Positions 1 to 12,608 of a DNA stretch of 64,000 nucleotides are shown here, piece by piece (within the stretch, counting starts at the first letter, position 1; every line of letters starts with the position of its first letter). The notes below the pieces were generated by a model, which was given only the letters and a program-made list of their open reading frames with translations, was not told the origin of the DNA and made no database searches. The stretch comes from Bursaphelenchus xylophilus (taxonomy: Eukaryota; Nematoda; Chromadorea; Rhabditida; Aphelenchoididae). Position numbers and translations under genes: made by a program. The stretch spans positions 4,836,001 through 4,900,000 of the forward strand of contig CAJFCV020000002.1 in assembly GCA_904066235.2 (NCBI GenBank), given 5' to 3'.

Positions 1-3000
1 TGTTCGGCCGTTACGTTATTGGAAAGTCTGTAGAACACGTTGATTCCGGTCTGTCGCAGCATATCCGTTGCCTTCGATCCAAACCCGACTCCATTTCCGG
101 CTCCATAGACATTGGGGACGGCACTTTCCTTGGCAAAAGCGAGCAAAACAAAGCAAAGATGCTCCAGTTGGGCCGAATTGATGGCCATAAAGTCCAATTT
201 CCCCAGTAAATCGCCAATTTTATTCTCCCTTTCCTGCCGATTCTCATTCATTTTGACCGCGACCGTGTTATCGTAGACACTTTCCGTGACTGGGACACTT
301 CTTTGGGCGGGCTTTGGGCATTCCGAGTTTAGTAAATTTCCACATCGGAGTGTTACCGCCAAATTTGTCCTTCGTTCGTAGTAAAGTTTTTGGAAATCAA
401 CCGTATAATCCGTGTTGAGTCGTTCTACGGTCTCCTTGCATGCCAGGAAATCACTAAAATATCAAGTATAATATAAATTTTGCCCAGAAATGACCAAAAT
501 ATCAAGTATAACATAAGTTTTGCGCTCAAATCGCTCAATTTTCCTTCCCCGAGCTTACCGAGCCATGGCAGTTAGTTGATCGAGGTAGCTTTGGAATCTG
601 GACAGTATCATCGGCGAATTCTCGCAAGTTTGTCGACTCGGATTATCAGCCGAAGTGAGGTTTGGATGTGAAGGGACGGCCGGGAAGGCGACACAAGTCT
701 TGGCCGAGGAAGTCGAGTCGATCTGAGCGAAGAATTGGGTCAAATCCGTCGGTGGATTGAAGCCCTGTTGCAGATTTGCCTTCGAATTTGATTGTTTTAG
801 GTAGCAGAGGTAATTGAAGAACTAAAATTACAATGTATCCCTTGCTGATGACGCTTACCTTTGATTCATTACTCATGGCTTGCTCCATTTCCGAAATGCT
901 GATGAATTCCGTCCATATATGCTGAAGATTCTCAAATTATGACAAAAATTAAATTATTTTAGATACCGTATCATTGGAAGTGATCATTTGAACCAAATAA
1001 TCCATGGGTAGGTCGTTGTAATTCGAGAATTCGGGATTGTAAACGTCCTTATTGAATATCCACTGGCCTGTGGCCCTGATAAACCCGGCCAATCTTTCGT
1101 TCTCGGCGTCCTTCTCCGCTTGAGGCAATGATTTCTCCCTCAATTCGTCGAATAAAGGCTTTGCCGCCGGACATGAAAGATAACGGGCGCCTGGACAAAA
1201 CTTTTTCCTGCAAGTCACACCATTATACAACTCATTTTTCCACTTTACCTCTCAAAATTCTCTCTTTTCAACAAACAAATGCATAATTGTTGCAATGCCA
1301 GTGGATAAACTGCACTTTGAATTGCCTCAGGGGTGTTACAGAACTCAAGCCACCTGTAGAAAGCCGTACGGTTCACTCCGAGCATGATATTCGATTTGGA
1401 TTGGGCTCTCTAAACAACAGTCATCATGTATAATATAATCCTTACTTTGACACATTCTTCAAGTGACCTCGCCGGATGTTTTCCCATATTCTGATAGAGG
1501 ACTGCATAAAATTGAGTGTAGATTTGTGGCTCAGCTCTCAGAAGAAAGTACGTCAGCCAGGGAGAGACATTCATGAGGGTGGTGGAGATCAGTGGAGGGG
1601 GGATCTGGGTCGAGAACCAGCCCAACATTCCTTTCGGTGCATCTTTCCAGGCGTTGTATAGGGACTAAAAATAATATTGAAAAGTTTTCAGCTCTAAAAA
1701 ACAGCAATTTCAGACATCAATCTCAATTTTTTTATATCGCGTTCTACAGAAATTCAGTTTTCTGACCTTATAAAGCGCGACAAACTTCTCAATCATCCCA
1801 TCAAATTGATGTGTGGCCTTGACAAAGTGAATTCGAGCCATAATTCCCAACAAATACAGTACACTTTTGTCCTCATTCCACTCGATGCTCTTCTTCGAGG
1901 CCATTAATAAGAACCAACCATCCGATTTGTTGACCAACTCCTGGGGATTTTCAATTTCTCCAAGCTGACTCTATAAACATCAGTTTTATTCTAACTTTAT
2001 CATCACTACAATTCTCAAAAATAAACTCAATAATCAAAAATTTTATATTATCCTTACCGCAATAGCTGATCCAAGTAGTTTCAAAACAGGGCCCGGGAAT
2101 TTATCCGCCCCCATTAGGAACTGCACCGCAAAATGGGACTCATCGGCTCGTAGGAGACGTTCAAAGGCTTCTCGGAAGGAATTGTTGGCATTAAAGTAGG
2201 CCATTCTACCGTAGGCCCGCTTCACGAGGGATGCCAAGACAACTGCAGCTGCATTAAATGACCCGGAATTGACAAGTTCCACCCAATAATTAAGTCCATT
2301 CTCCATGAAGATCTCTGGCCTACAACAAAACAAAAATTGTCTATCAAAAATTTTAAAAATTATATTACACTAGCCATCATCTTTCCAAAAAATCCAAAAC
2401 TCACGTTGAAATTCCTTTTTGCATCAGGTAAATATAGAAGGCGGTGAGATCCGAAGTCGGTGTGTTTAATGAGGGCTAAAATTGTATTAAAACCGATAAA
2501 AATTATGTTATCCATGTTACCTTGATAGTAATTTTCAGCTTGACCAGGGTGTCCCAGCAAAATTTGTCAAAGTTTTGTTCCAGATCGGGGCATTTGCTGG
2601 CCATTTTTGCCGCTTTTTGGAATGATTTTGAAATCAGAGAGTTGCGGTTTTTACAATGAACAATGTGGGATTTCACGATGGTATCGGCGCAAATCTCATG
2701 AGATTCTGGCGGCAAAAAGTAGGGTTCCGAGGACCAATCCAGTGAGGAAAGGACTCTTCGGGCGATCGATGATGCCGGATGATCGACCGGTCGGTTGACA
2801 AGCCACTTTCCGAGGATCGATCCAATGTCGTCCGGGCTGATCTTACACTTTTTCAGGGATGCATTCGTCAAAATATCCACCGCGTATGCGTCGAGATGGT
2901 CGATCTGCCTGTCGACGTATCTTAGAATGGATGGGAGGAGTTCTGGCTTCCTCTCCAGCAGCACCGAAACGGCTTCGGATCCGGCTTTGTAATACTTTTC

Positions 3001-5548
3001 GCGGCTGAATTCATCCAGGAAACAGATTTCGATCAGCTCATCCATAAAAGTGCGAGCATCGAACTTCTCGCATTCCGCGACGACTGAGGCCAGGACCAGG
3101 ATACTGTAGGTCGAATCTTCTTCGTGCTGATCCAGACCTTCCAGCAATTTTCCTTCTAAAATAACATCACAAGTCACCAATTACACATTAATTGCCCCCA
3201 AAAACTACAAAATCAACTCACTCTTCACTTCCTCATTCAATTTGCAATCTTCGATCTCAAAAACTTTGGCAAAATCGTAAATTTTTGGAGCTTTTAACAT
3301 TAAAATAACCCGTAATCTCGCCTTCTCCGTCAATCCAACAAATGGAAAATCGACCAGATATTGCCACAGACCCACACTGAAATAAATATAGCCATTCACA
3401 CCATGTATCAATTGACAATTTGTAATTTTTTACCTTTTTTTAGATATAACATGGTTAACAGCTATGAGGATGACCCGATTAATCTCATTTTGAACCTGAC
3501 TTCTCATTGCATTTGACATCTCATCCTTGGAGAGCATCCAATAGCTCGATAAAAGTTGAGTCATTCTCCTAGAAATTATATTATTCGTTCTTTTGTCTTA
3601 CCTTATGTAATCACAAATTTTCTTTGATACATTTTTCAACGAATTATAGGTCCTGAGGCCCTGATTCAGAAGTTTGAGGACGATCAGAGTGAATGAGATA
3701 AGTGAGAGCATTATCTGATACTTGTTTCCTTCTAAAAAAATAAAAATATCATGTCAAGTACAATACAAAGAAACTCACGATGGACAAAAGTGAAGTGTTT
3801 TAGCGCCACTGAAAAAAGCGAGCTCATTGAAAATTGTCCAAATAGTGCTATTAGATCCAGTTCATTCATATCTGTCAGGTTTACATTCTCCTAAAAGCCA
3901 AAATTATATTACTTTAGAAGACCTACCGTATCCCCGTCCTCACTGACCACATTCCACTCATTATCGCCTTCGTAGAATCTTGCAAAATGGCTGAGAAACT
4001 CTTCTCGCTTCTGAATTGGATGCAAAACTAATGCTAAAAGGGCCAAAAATGTGTCTATTGCTCTCTTCGGTTCCAAAGTTGGTACTGTAATGAAAGTTTG
4101 TAGCAGAGGCACAGCCCAAGGATCGATTGGAGATGGGGAGCGCAAGATTTGGCACACAACAAACTTCTGATCCACGGGTGAGATGGCTTTCAGTAGAACC
4201 GAGGTCTAAAAACATAAAAATGATCTTATCCATCAAGTATAACATACCAATTCCACAATCCAATTGGTCACCGAATCTCTGAATCTTTTCGGCAGCATTG
4301 GAAATCTCAGAAAGTAGAAGAGATCCGACAAAGCTCCGATCAGTTCCGTCCTGTGAGGTTCGAAATTTCGTTGGGTTGAGACTACTGCAATATAATCAAA
4401 ATAAGAATTCAAATGATCTGCTTACAAGTCGGAAGTGAGTTCATATTGAGTTGTTGTGCACTCATGAAACGATTGTTCAAGTGAATTACGATCCACTGAA
4501 TCTGTAACGCCAATGATCGAGCTCTAATTTCCACACAAAAAAATTGTCCCAGCTCCAAAGAGGTCAAATCGTTTAATTCCGCTTGTAGTTGGACCAATTT
4601 CTCCGGCATTAAGGTGGCTTTCTTGTAGTAGGCTTCTCCATGAGCCGACCTGTCACATCCGCAACGTCCCGAATGAGCAATCTTATGATCCACCGTGTTC
4701 CAGACCTCATTATTCGTCTTGGAGAGCTGGATTCCCATCTGATTCTTGAGTTCGGAGTCTCTTTCTAATTGTTCACAGGCCGTCTTGAATCGATCCAACA
4801 GTTCGTAGAGTAAATTTCGAGGCCGAAGTTCTTTCTAAACGCAAAATAAAGATTTCAAACTTGTCTCACCTGATTGAAATGCTCAACAAAATCATCAACG
4901 GAGTCCAGCTCTTCGTTGTGATAGTACTGAAGCAAGTCCATTTCCTGCAGCAATTCCGTTTCATTCCTAACAATTACTTCTTCCCTGGCTGGAGCCGTAG
5001 CCAAAGCTCTTAGGTCCGGATAAAGATTCCTGGTTCTTTCGACCGGACTCGGCGGTTTCACATCAATTTCAGGGGTCTTCAGAGCTGTGAGATCAGGATA
5101 AGCGGGTGGGAGAACTCGAGTTTCCTCTCGACTGTGCTTGGGAAGAAGTGCGTCAAGCGGAAGTTCAATTAGACTTGAGCCTCTGGCAGCCTCCTTAGCC
5201 TTCGATTCCATCGCGTTTGTAGTCCTAAAGACCAAATAATAATATTAAAATACCAACATACCGTAATAGCCCTTCATCCAGCGACTTTTCCTTAATTTTT
5301 CCATTTATCTCTTCACTTTTGGCCCTGACTTCAACTTTCGGCTCCGGAGTTGTCTCCTTAACCTCTTCTTCATCCTCTATTGCCTCTTCTGCTACCTCAA
5401 TTTGAACCTCATTACCTTGTAATTGTGATGTATTTGGAAGATTCTCGGCCAACCCAAAGTCGGATAGAGTTACAGGTTCTGGGGGAGCCTCCTCAAGACT
5501 GGTTCTGGCTTTGGTCCTTCTCTTCGCTTTCGGTCGTTCCTTTTCCAT
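1..5548 (-). CDS. epg-5: EPG-5 autophagy tether, C-terminus beyond window
   Basis: Homologue of EPG5, the large Rab7-effector tether that promotes autophagosome-lysosome fusion. Nineteen exons can be read from an ATG at 5548: 5262-5548, 4870-5224, 4436-4834, 4248-4384, 3927-4205, 3779-3890, 3602-3731, 3434-3568, 3222-3376, 2521-3155, 2371-2475, 2058-2319, 1767-1970, 1446-1664, 1249-1409, 967-1207, 859-921, 559-779 and 1-453, about 1,500 residues. Family landmarks are visible: a basic/acidic N-terminus, a VDDFVEHFNQ-like helix, LRSPSPIDPWAVPLLQ, LIALFGQFSMSSLF and VGLWQYLVDFPF, in the same order as in vertebrate EPG5. The final exon is open at the window edge, so the C-terminal part is missing. 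It lies 294 bp downstream of cct-3 on the same strand, so an operon is possible. The acceptor at 779/780 is weak and that boundary is the least certain. Confidence 0.88.
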
Positions 5549-5842
5549 TCTCCAAACGACCTCATATATCCTTCAACTGATACCATGTATAATATAATTA
5601 ACTTTCCAAAAACCACACAATTCTCCCTTCCGTCCCCCAAATCCTCAAAATAAATGAACCAATGGACTTTATACCAATCTCCAATTTAATTACCATTCAA
5701 TCTTTTGTCAATTTATTTAGAAAAATGAAGCTTAGAGGCAACAAGAACATTGAGAAACAAAGCAAAAAACAAGACCAACATAAACATCGGAACGGAGATG
5801 CGGCGGGACTGAGATTTAGATGGATCAAAAGGGGAATTTGAA

Positions 5843-7908
5843 TTAGTTTTGGACTTCTTCTCGTTTCTTGGTTCCGCTGATGATGTCATCGATACGGAGA
5901 AGCATGATCGACGTCTCGATGGCCGTCTTGATAACCTGGATGCGGACGGAGAGGGAGTCCCAGATCTTGAGGTCATTAACATCAACCTGAAAGCAACAAA
6001 TTAATTTTTAACAGAAAATATCAAGTGTAATTTTAGTTACAATATCAAAATCTGCTCAAAACTCCTTGAAACCCTTACAATTTCCCCAGTTTCTCCGTTG
6101 ATTCCATAGGTCCAGTTATCGGGACTTTGCGCATGCTTAGCCCTCAGGGCAGTCAGCTGTCTGATGGTGGATCCTCCGCAATTTTGGACCAAAGTCCTTG
6201 GGATAACCTCCAAAGCGCGAGCAATCGCCTTATAAGGCCATTGTTGGACTCCTTCAATCGATTTTGACTGTTCGTTCAAGGCGTGAGACAACGCCATTTC
6301 CAAAGCGCCAGCTCCGGGCACAATCCTTGGGTTCAACAAGATGTTTCTGACACAAGCGACAGCATCTTGCAGATTTCTGTCGACTTCATTGATAATATCC
6401 TTGGAAGGTCCTCGAAGGAGAATAGTAACAGCAGTGGTCTTCTCTGAGGTTACGAAAGTAAAGTATTCGTCGCCAATCTTCTTGATCTCATAGAGATCAG
6501 CCAAGGTTCCGACGTCTTCCTCGCGGAGATCCGATGTGTCATTCAGAATTCGAGCACCGGTTACTCTGAAATGAATGAGTAAGACTTCTTTTACCTAAAC
6601 ACCAAATTCAAAAGAAATTGACAAAATCCCACCTGGCCAATCGATTGTTATCTGTCTTCTTCAGTCTTCTCAGGGCCGTGATTCCGGCCTTGACCAGGAA
6701 GTGCTGGGCCATATCGGAGATACCCTTTTCAGTGAAGACAAGATCCGGTTTGAGAGCAATGATCTCATCGCATTGCTTGCGGATGGCGAGTTCTTCCTAA
6801 AAAAAGAAAATTATATTGCGTTAGGCATCAAAAATTTCAAATCGCCATTTAATCCCTTACTTGTTCCAACGCTTTGCTGAAATCAGCCTCCTTAGACAAT
6901 TCCATGGCCGTTTGACTTTCTCCTTTCTTGTATTCCAAAGAACAATCAAGCAGAATAACTCTTGGTTTCTCGATTCTCCTCTTCATTTTTGGATGGACAA
7001 TGTCTTTGTTCAAGACAACTCCCTTCAATATCTGACTGTCCTCAATAGAACCACCGGGGATCTTCTCCACTCGGCAGTATCTCTTGATATCAATTTCTTT
7101 AGCACCATGCGATTCGACAAGGATGGTCTTGACTGCGTTCAGAGCAATATTGACGGCAAGATCCATGTATTCACTCATCATTTTGGTCGATAGACAAGAA
7201 CGAACGACCAGTTCAAGTTGCTTGTCATCTTTGATGTCAACTGGTTTGCTGAAAAGAGAGAAGATAATTGATGAAATCATCATATCTTTAGTGCAATATG
7301 AACTTATGGTCAAAACAAAAACTTAAAGCAATTTTCGAACAACCACAATTACCACTTACCTGAACTTCTCTTCAGCCCATACGATCATGTCTTCCAGAGC
7401 TCGTCGATAAGCCTAAAACAAGAATTGTATGAAATAACATGAACTTACTCTGATGATCAAGGTTGGATGCATATTCTGTTCCAGGAATTGCTCAGCTTGA
7501 GCCATAACTTCACCCGTCAGGACAATAACCGAAGTAGTTCCATCACCAGTCTCTTCATCTTGAGTTCTCGCAATTTCGATAATCGATTTGGCCGCTGGAT
7601 GTTTGACCGTGATCTCACGGAGGATGGCATTTCCATCGTTGGTCAACACGATTCCGCCCATGGGGTCCATCAACATTTTCAACATAGCCCGTGGGCCCAA
7701 GCTTGTCCTGATCACATCGGCAATGGTCTACAAAAATTAAAAAATATATTATCCATGATTCACCAACAAATTCCATCAATAAAATAAATGAAATCAGTAA
7801 ATATACCTTAGCGGTTGCGATGTTTTGCAGCTGAACCTTGTGACCCTGCTCTCGCTGAATCTTCTGATTCACAACAATGATAGGAACGCCACCACCACCA
7901 CGAATCAT
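5843..7908 (-). CDS. cct-3: T-complex chaperonin subunit gamma
   Basis: CCT3 is one of eight subunits of the cytosolic TRiC/CCT ring that folds actin, tubulin and WD40 proteins using ATP. Seven exons: 7807-7908, 7449-7727, 7360-7412, 6861-7248, 6633-6796, 6079-6565 and 5843-5986. The ATP-site motifs GDGTTSVIVLTGE and DPMGGIVLTNDGNAIL are intact. The gamma-subunit signatures KIPGGSIEDS, TEKGISDMAQHFL and EVIPRTLVQNCGGSTIR are present, and the C-terminus reads RIDDIISGTKKR. Length is about 535 residues, normal for the family. Start chosen at MIRGGGGVPIIVVN; an in-frame ATG at 7941 would add 11 residues. Introns carry imperfect copies of the dispersed AATATAA-type motif. Confidence 0.95.
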
Positions 7909-8484
7909 TTTGAAGTATTCAAGTTTCTGAAAATTTATCAATTAGAACTGGCCGAAGGGCAGAAACATGCAACCAACAAAAATTTCGCGAATGTCCGGAA
8001 AATCGAGAAGGTCCTCATTTCTCCTTTGGATAAAAAGGCCGGCCTATTTGACACTTCGTTCGAGCTCAGTTAGAAACCCCGATAATTGTTGTGGCATTTC
8101 GTCTTTTTGTAAAGAAAATAGCGTAAAACAGGTGGATAGTCATGAATAATTTAAAATACGGTTGAAGACCGAAATTCAGGCCCTTCCGTTGCATTTACAA
8201 TCAATTCTAACTACTCGGAGAGTAGTAAAACCTTCTAAAAGATGAATAATATAATTGATATAGGAAATCTGTTTTCTTATATAACAATTAGGCATGTAAT
8301 AGGATTATGATCATTTAAAATCTTTAGCTATCACATAACTGTCATATTTAGCTGTTTTACTTCATTCATATCTGCCATAATTTAGTCTGACCACGCTTCC
8401 CTGAAATTCATTTCTGTTGGCATTCTGCAAAATAAAAAAATGGGAATTTATCTTGCCGGAACTTGTCGCTGTTGAGTAACAACT
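7909..8484. promoter_or_regulatory. Divergent intergenic region between cct-3 and the 8485 gene
   Basis: A 576 bp gap between two divergently transcribed genes, so it presumably holds both promoters. It is AT-rich and contains a near-match of the dispersed motif at 8241-8254. No coding sequence or RNA gene is seen. Confidence 0.4.
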
Positions 8485-10290
8485 ATGTCTACGGCACCGA
8501 CATCCCATCCGGTAGCCTCAGATGTCCCGGGACCCTCAACAGAATCTCTAGAAGTCGAAAGATCCATCGGCTTTGATGAATTTGGTGTTGAATATATAAA
8601 TGAACCAATTGAAGGACAACAAATTAATGGAAATGTAGCATACAACATGGTAGGAACTTCTGGAGTGTTTGATGTTGTGTTTAGGAGATCAGAGAAAGTG
8701 AGAGATCGTTGATTGGGCATCCGAATGATCTCGAGAGTTTTGAGGAGAACCTCGAAATGCCTGCGCAATATTATGTAATGGACGACAACATGATGTCAGA
8801 TGGGGGTATGATGAACCTGGCAGAGAGCAGGTTCTTGCTGAACACGGAGGTTGGCAATATTTCAGTGAGTTTTCCCTTTTTGATATAAAAATTTGTAACG
8901 GATTTCTACTGCAATATAAAAAATTTTTTCTTATTCTGTTCAGTGATTATTTTCTGATATGCATGTCATATTACGACTTCAGGTAACCCGTGAAGACCTC
9001 ATTTCTGTTGGAGTGGACGTTTCCGACCCCACCAATATTAATGTAAATTCGGGCCAATCTGATGCCTTATTGTTAATGTGCCAAGAGCGTGGAGATGGGA
9101 TCCAATCAGAATATGGAGATTATGAGATGATGAATGACTTGGGCTATCCACCGCATCTCAAACCTGAAGATCATGAGTCAGAAATCTTTTATCAAAACTC
9201 CGCTCCAGGCCCATCAACTTCATCTATCGGAGACCAAAGCAAAGGCGATGAATTGTATGCTTATATCACTGATGAAGGGAGTTTGACGTTAATGGGGAAG
9301 AACGGAAGGTGTGTAGCGACGGTAAGTCAAATTTAAAAAATATTTTGTTCATTATTTAGTACCATCGCGATGATCTTCGGGAAATGGGAGTGACTGATGC
9401 CACGGCTCTCAGCGAAACCGAAATGCAAGATCTTGTACATAATTTGAGTAATAATGAAGAGGTCCCGGTGAACTATGCTGCATATTCTGCCGGTCCAGCT
9501 ACGCCAGTATCATATCAGCCTCCTCCAACTCCTCAGCCACGCGTTCAACATGTCCCACATCCACCGCAAAAGACTCAGGCTCAAGTCAATGGACATGTTG
9601 GAGAAGTGGTAGAGGTTAATAAAGGAAGATTAGGACCGAGACCAGCGGTGATTAGGTACTTTCGAGACAACGGGACCTTCAAAGTTCAGTTTGATGTAAG
9701 TTTTTTTGTAGTAGTCTATTGCAATGTATAGGATGGACATTTTGAATGGGTGAAAGAATCCGAAATCACAAGGAAAACGAAAAATAAGAGGATGGTAGAG
9801 AAGGTGAAGATTCAACCGGGTCAAAAACGACCGCATCTTGTCAGAAATGGTAGGATTTAGATATGTGATGTCAAGTGTAATATAGGAAACGCCAAAATAA
9901 CATCATTTTCTTACAGATTCTTCTGCAGAACATCATTTAGCCACCGGACCAATCGAAAAGCCCACATTAATACACGCGAATTCCGGATATTGCGCCTTGT
10001 GTGACAAGAAAATCCCGAATGCCCGTCCTGCATTCATTGTCATCAGAATCCCGGCCTGCAGGTGTTGTGCTGAGAATAAAGCACTCCTCGTGGAGGATAT
10101 AATAGGCCCTGTGGCTAAAAGATCACGTCAACCCAGTGGAAATAAGGACGGAGAAAGAACTCGGAACACTTCGGAGTCAAATTTGGTGATACTAAAGGAG
10201 CCGAAAGCGATGAAGATGGTGAAGAATCCGAGCACCGACATCGATGAGCGTGAGGTCACCGAACCTCCGCCAGATTTAGAACCGAATTAG
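8485..10290 (+). CDS. Unrecognised protein with Tudor-like segment and Cys cluster
   Basis: Not recognised. Six exons join in frame: 8485-8649, 8685-8864, 8983-9321, 9360-9695, 9732-9849 and 9917-10290, about 500 residues. The N-terminal half is acidic and low in complexity. Two short helical segments look like internal repeats, starting VTREDLISVGV and YHRDDLREMGV. A Pro-rich linker follows. A segment around AVIRYFRDNGTFKVQFDDGHFEW resembles a Tudor/chromo-barrel fold (inference). Near the C-terminus there is a Cys cluster, CALCDKKIP...ACRCC, that could bind zinc, followed by a basic stretch. This suggests a nuclear or chromatin role but does not establish one. Two introns are only 35 and 36 nt. 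The gene is convergent with the ECI2 homologue. Confidence 0.7.
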
Positions 10291-10518
10291 GTATCTTTTT
10301 ATTTTTTTGTAAAGAATTTTAGGTGACATTTGTTGAATTTTCCATCTCTAACGGGTTTTTTGTTGATCTTTTTTGACTAATATTTAAGATATAATGCTAT
10401 TACATACTTTTTTATGTATTTGTATGTATAATAAACGATATTTACTCGAACGTCGAAATAAAAACACAATTATTTTTATATTACACTAGGCGTGTTTAAT
10501 ATAACTATAGTCATAAAT

Positions 10519-11762
10519 CTACTTCTTTCTGGCCATGAACTTCTGGAAGGCGGCAGCACAGTCCTTCCCTCTCCATCGTTCGGCAATCAGTTTGGCTTCA
10601 TCCGCATTGGCCTTGTGAAGAGCAGCCCTAGTCACATCCCTGACCATGGTCTTGTTGATTCTCAACGACTCCGCTGGCAATTCGGTTATTTCTTTGAGGA
10701 AACGTTCAGTCTCTTCGGCAAACTGATTATGCGGGATGACTCGGGAGACCAGTCCCCAATCATAGGCTTCTTGCGCGGTCAGAGTTTTTCCTAATAACAG
10801 CATTTCCGTGGCTTTGGAAACTCCCATAATTGCAGGGAAAGTAAAGGATGAACAGCCTTCTGGACTGTAGCCAAGAGCGGTAAACGGAGTTTGGAAGGTG
10901 GCTTTGTCGGAACAAACAACCACATCACATAGGGCAAGGGTTGTAACGGCGATTCCAATAGCTGGACCTTGTACTAGAGCGATGAGTGGTTTTTGATGGT
11001 CGATGAAGGTTCCCACATATTCTTTCATGAACTCAGCTGCAGCCTCTGTCGCAGGCTTCAAGTCGGCCGGGGATTTGACTTGAAGGAAAGACTTCAGATC
11101 ATTTCCAGCGCAATAATAGGGTCCATTGGCTAAAATAAGGTAACATTAATTTAAAAAAAGACTACTTAATACCTGAAATAACTGTGATCTTGGTGTTCTT
11201 GTCCTGGTCACTCGCTTTCAGAGCCTCTCTGATTCCGGTGTACATCTCTGTTGTGATGGCGTTGAATTTATCGGGTCTGTTCAACTTGATGTTATAAACA
11301 CTTCCATCTGGTCCAGTCTTCAAACCAGCAACTTGTCCGGGCTCCACAACCTCTGGTGCCGCAGGCTCAGCACTAGCCAACTCATTGACCAATGCCACAT
11401 ACTTTCCTCGAGCTTCTTCCTACAAATGATACAATCCTTGAACATCCCATACCTTCGAAAGACCTTTGTATTCGTTCCAGGCGTCATATTTCGCTCTTGC
11501 CACAAAGTTGATGGCACTTGGACGATCGCCCGAGGCATCTCCAGTGGTCGCTTGCTTGAACAGTCCATAAACCTTCAGTTTGACATCATTTCCGACATCC
11601 GTGGTCAATGAATTTAATTTCTTCTGCGCAGATTCGAACTCGGCTTCGGTGGCCAGCCCTCTAAACACAAAAATAAAGAGCAAAAAGATCTCACCTCACC
11701 ATGTTGAAGTTCCCACGAGGGATCCGACCCAGAATTTGAGAGATTTTAGTGGCGCGGAACAT
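10519..11762 (-). CDS. ECI2: Enoyl-CoA delta isomerase with ACBP domain (ECI2 type)
   Basis: Bifunctional ECI2 family protein. An N-terminal acyl-CoA-binding domain (ATEAEFESAQKKLNSL..., KYDAWNEYKGLSK) is fused to a crotonase-fold isomerase (NRPDKFNAI, YYCAGNDL, QGPAIGIAVTTLALCD, FTALGYSPEGCSS). It moves 3-enoyl double bonds to the 2-trans position during beta-oxidation of unsaturated fatty acids. The start at 11762 gives a basic amphipathic leader (MFRATKISQILGRIPRGNF), typical of a mitochondrial targeting peptide. The C-terminus ends ARKK rather than the peroxisomal SKL of mammalian ECI2, so mitochondrial location is favoured. Introns lie near 11697-11659, 11449-11420 and 11171-11131. It is divergent from DHCR24, another lipid gene. 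Confidence 0.92.
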
Positions 11763-12608
11763 CTCGGACAGCGATTCAGATTGCTCCCTTCAATTCGACC
11801 GTCGATTTCTCTTCGGTAATGATCTGCAAAAGACGTCTAACGGTTATTTACTTTTTATCTCGCGTCTATAAACGGCTAAACAACGCCGAATGGTAAAAAA
11901 TCAGGGGAAACAAGTGGTCAAGATCTGAATAGAAAACACAAGGTACGAAGTCCGCAGCATCTCTATGCAATCAGGGAGAAAAACAACTGAGAACTGTGAA
12001 CTAAAAAAATGTTTGGCAGCAAAATTGACGAGATATTTGAGAAAAATTATGTTATACATGGCAAACATTTTATCAAACAGAATATTTATGTGAAATGAAG
12101 TGAAAAAACTGTAATTTGATTGATGAAAACGACAATGACAGCTTGTAAACAGCTAATCAACCCATTTTATCAAGAGAGAAACAACTTGCAAGTTCTGTTT
12201 TTTTATTTTTCTCGAAAAAAAGAAAAATCTGCATAAGAGAAAAATTTTGATTATGAGGAAGATTTGCCATAGTTTTCATACGCTTTTGGATGTTGACCTT
12301 GGTTCTGAGAAGGTCCGTTCCACTCCATAATCTACCCTTTTTTGTTATCACTTATCAACGATAACAAAATTCTTCGTTTTCAATTATTTCTTCAATCTTT
12401 GTGCACATTTACTGCATTGTTTTTCCTAAGTCTTGCAAAGTTTAGAACGATCTCTTCCATGTTTCATCAGATGAAAGCGTATCAGTTATTTTTTGACGAA
12501 TTTGTTATCTAAAATGTCAAGTATAATATAAAATAATTTTGGCCAAACGTGTTATTCGAGAGGTTCTTGATGGTTCGGTAGTTTACAAGTCATCATTTTC
12601 AGGTGATA
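11763..12608. promoter_or_regulatory. Divergent intergenic region ECI2/DHCR24
   Basis: An 846 bp AT-rich gap with no coding sequence. It contains an exact copy of the dispersed 14-mer at 12518-12531. A splice-acceptor-like TTTTCAG ends at 12602, only 6 nt before the DHCR24 ATG, consistent with a trans-splice site or a 5' UTR intron. Confidence 0.45.
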
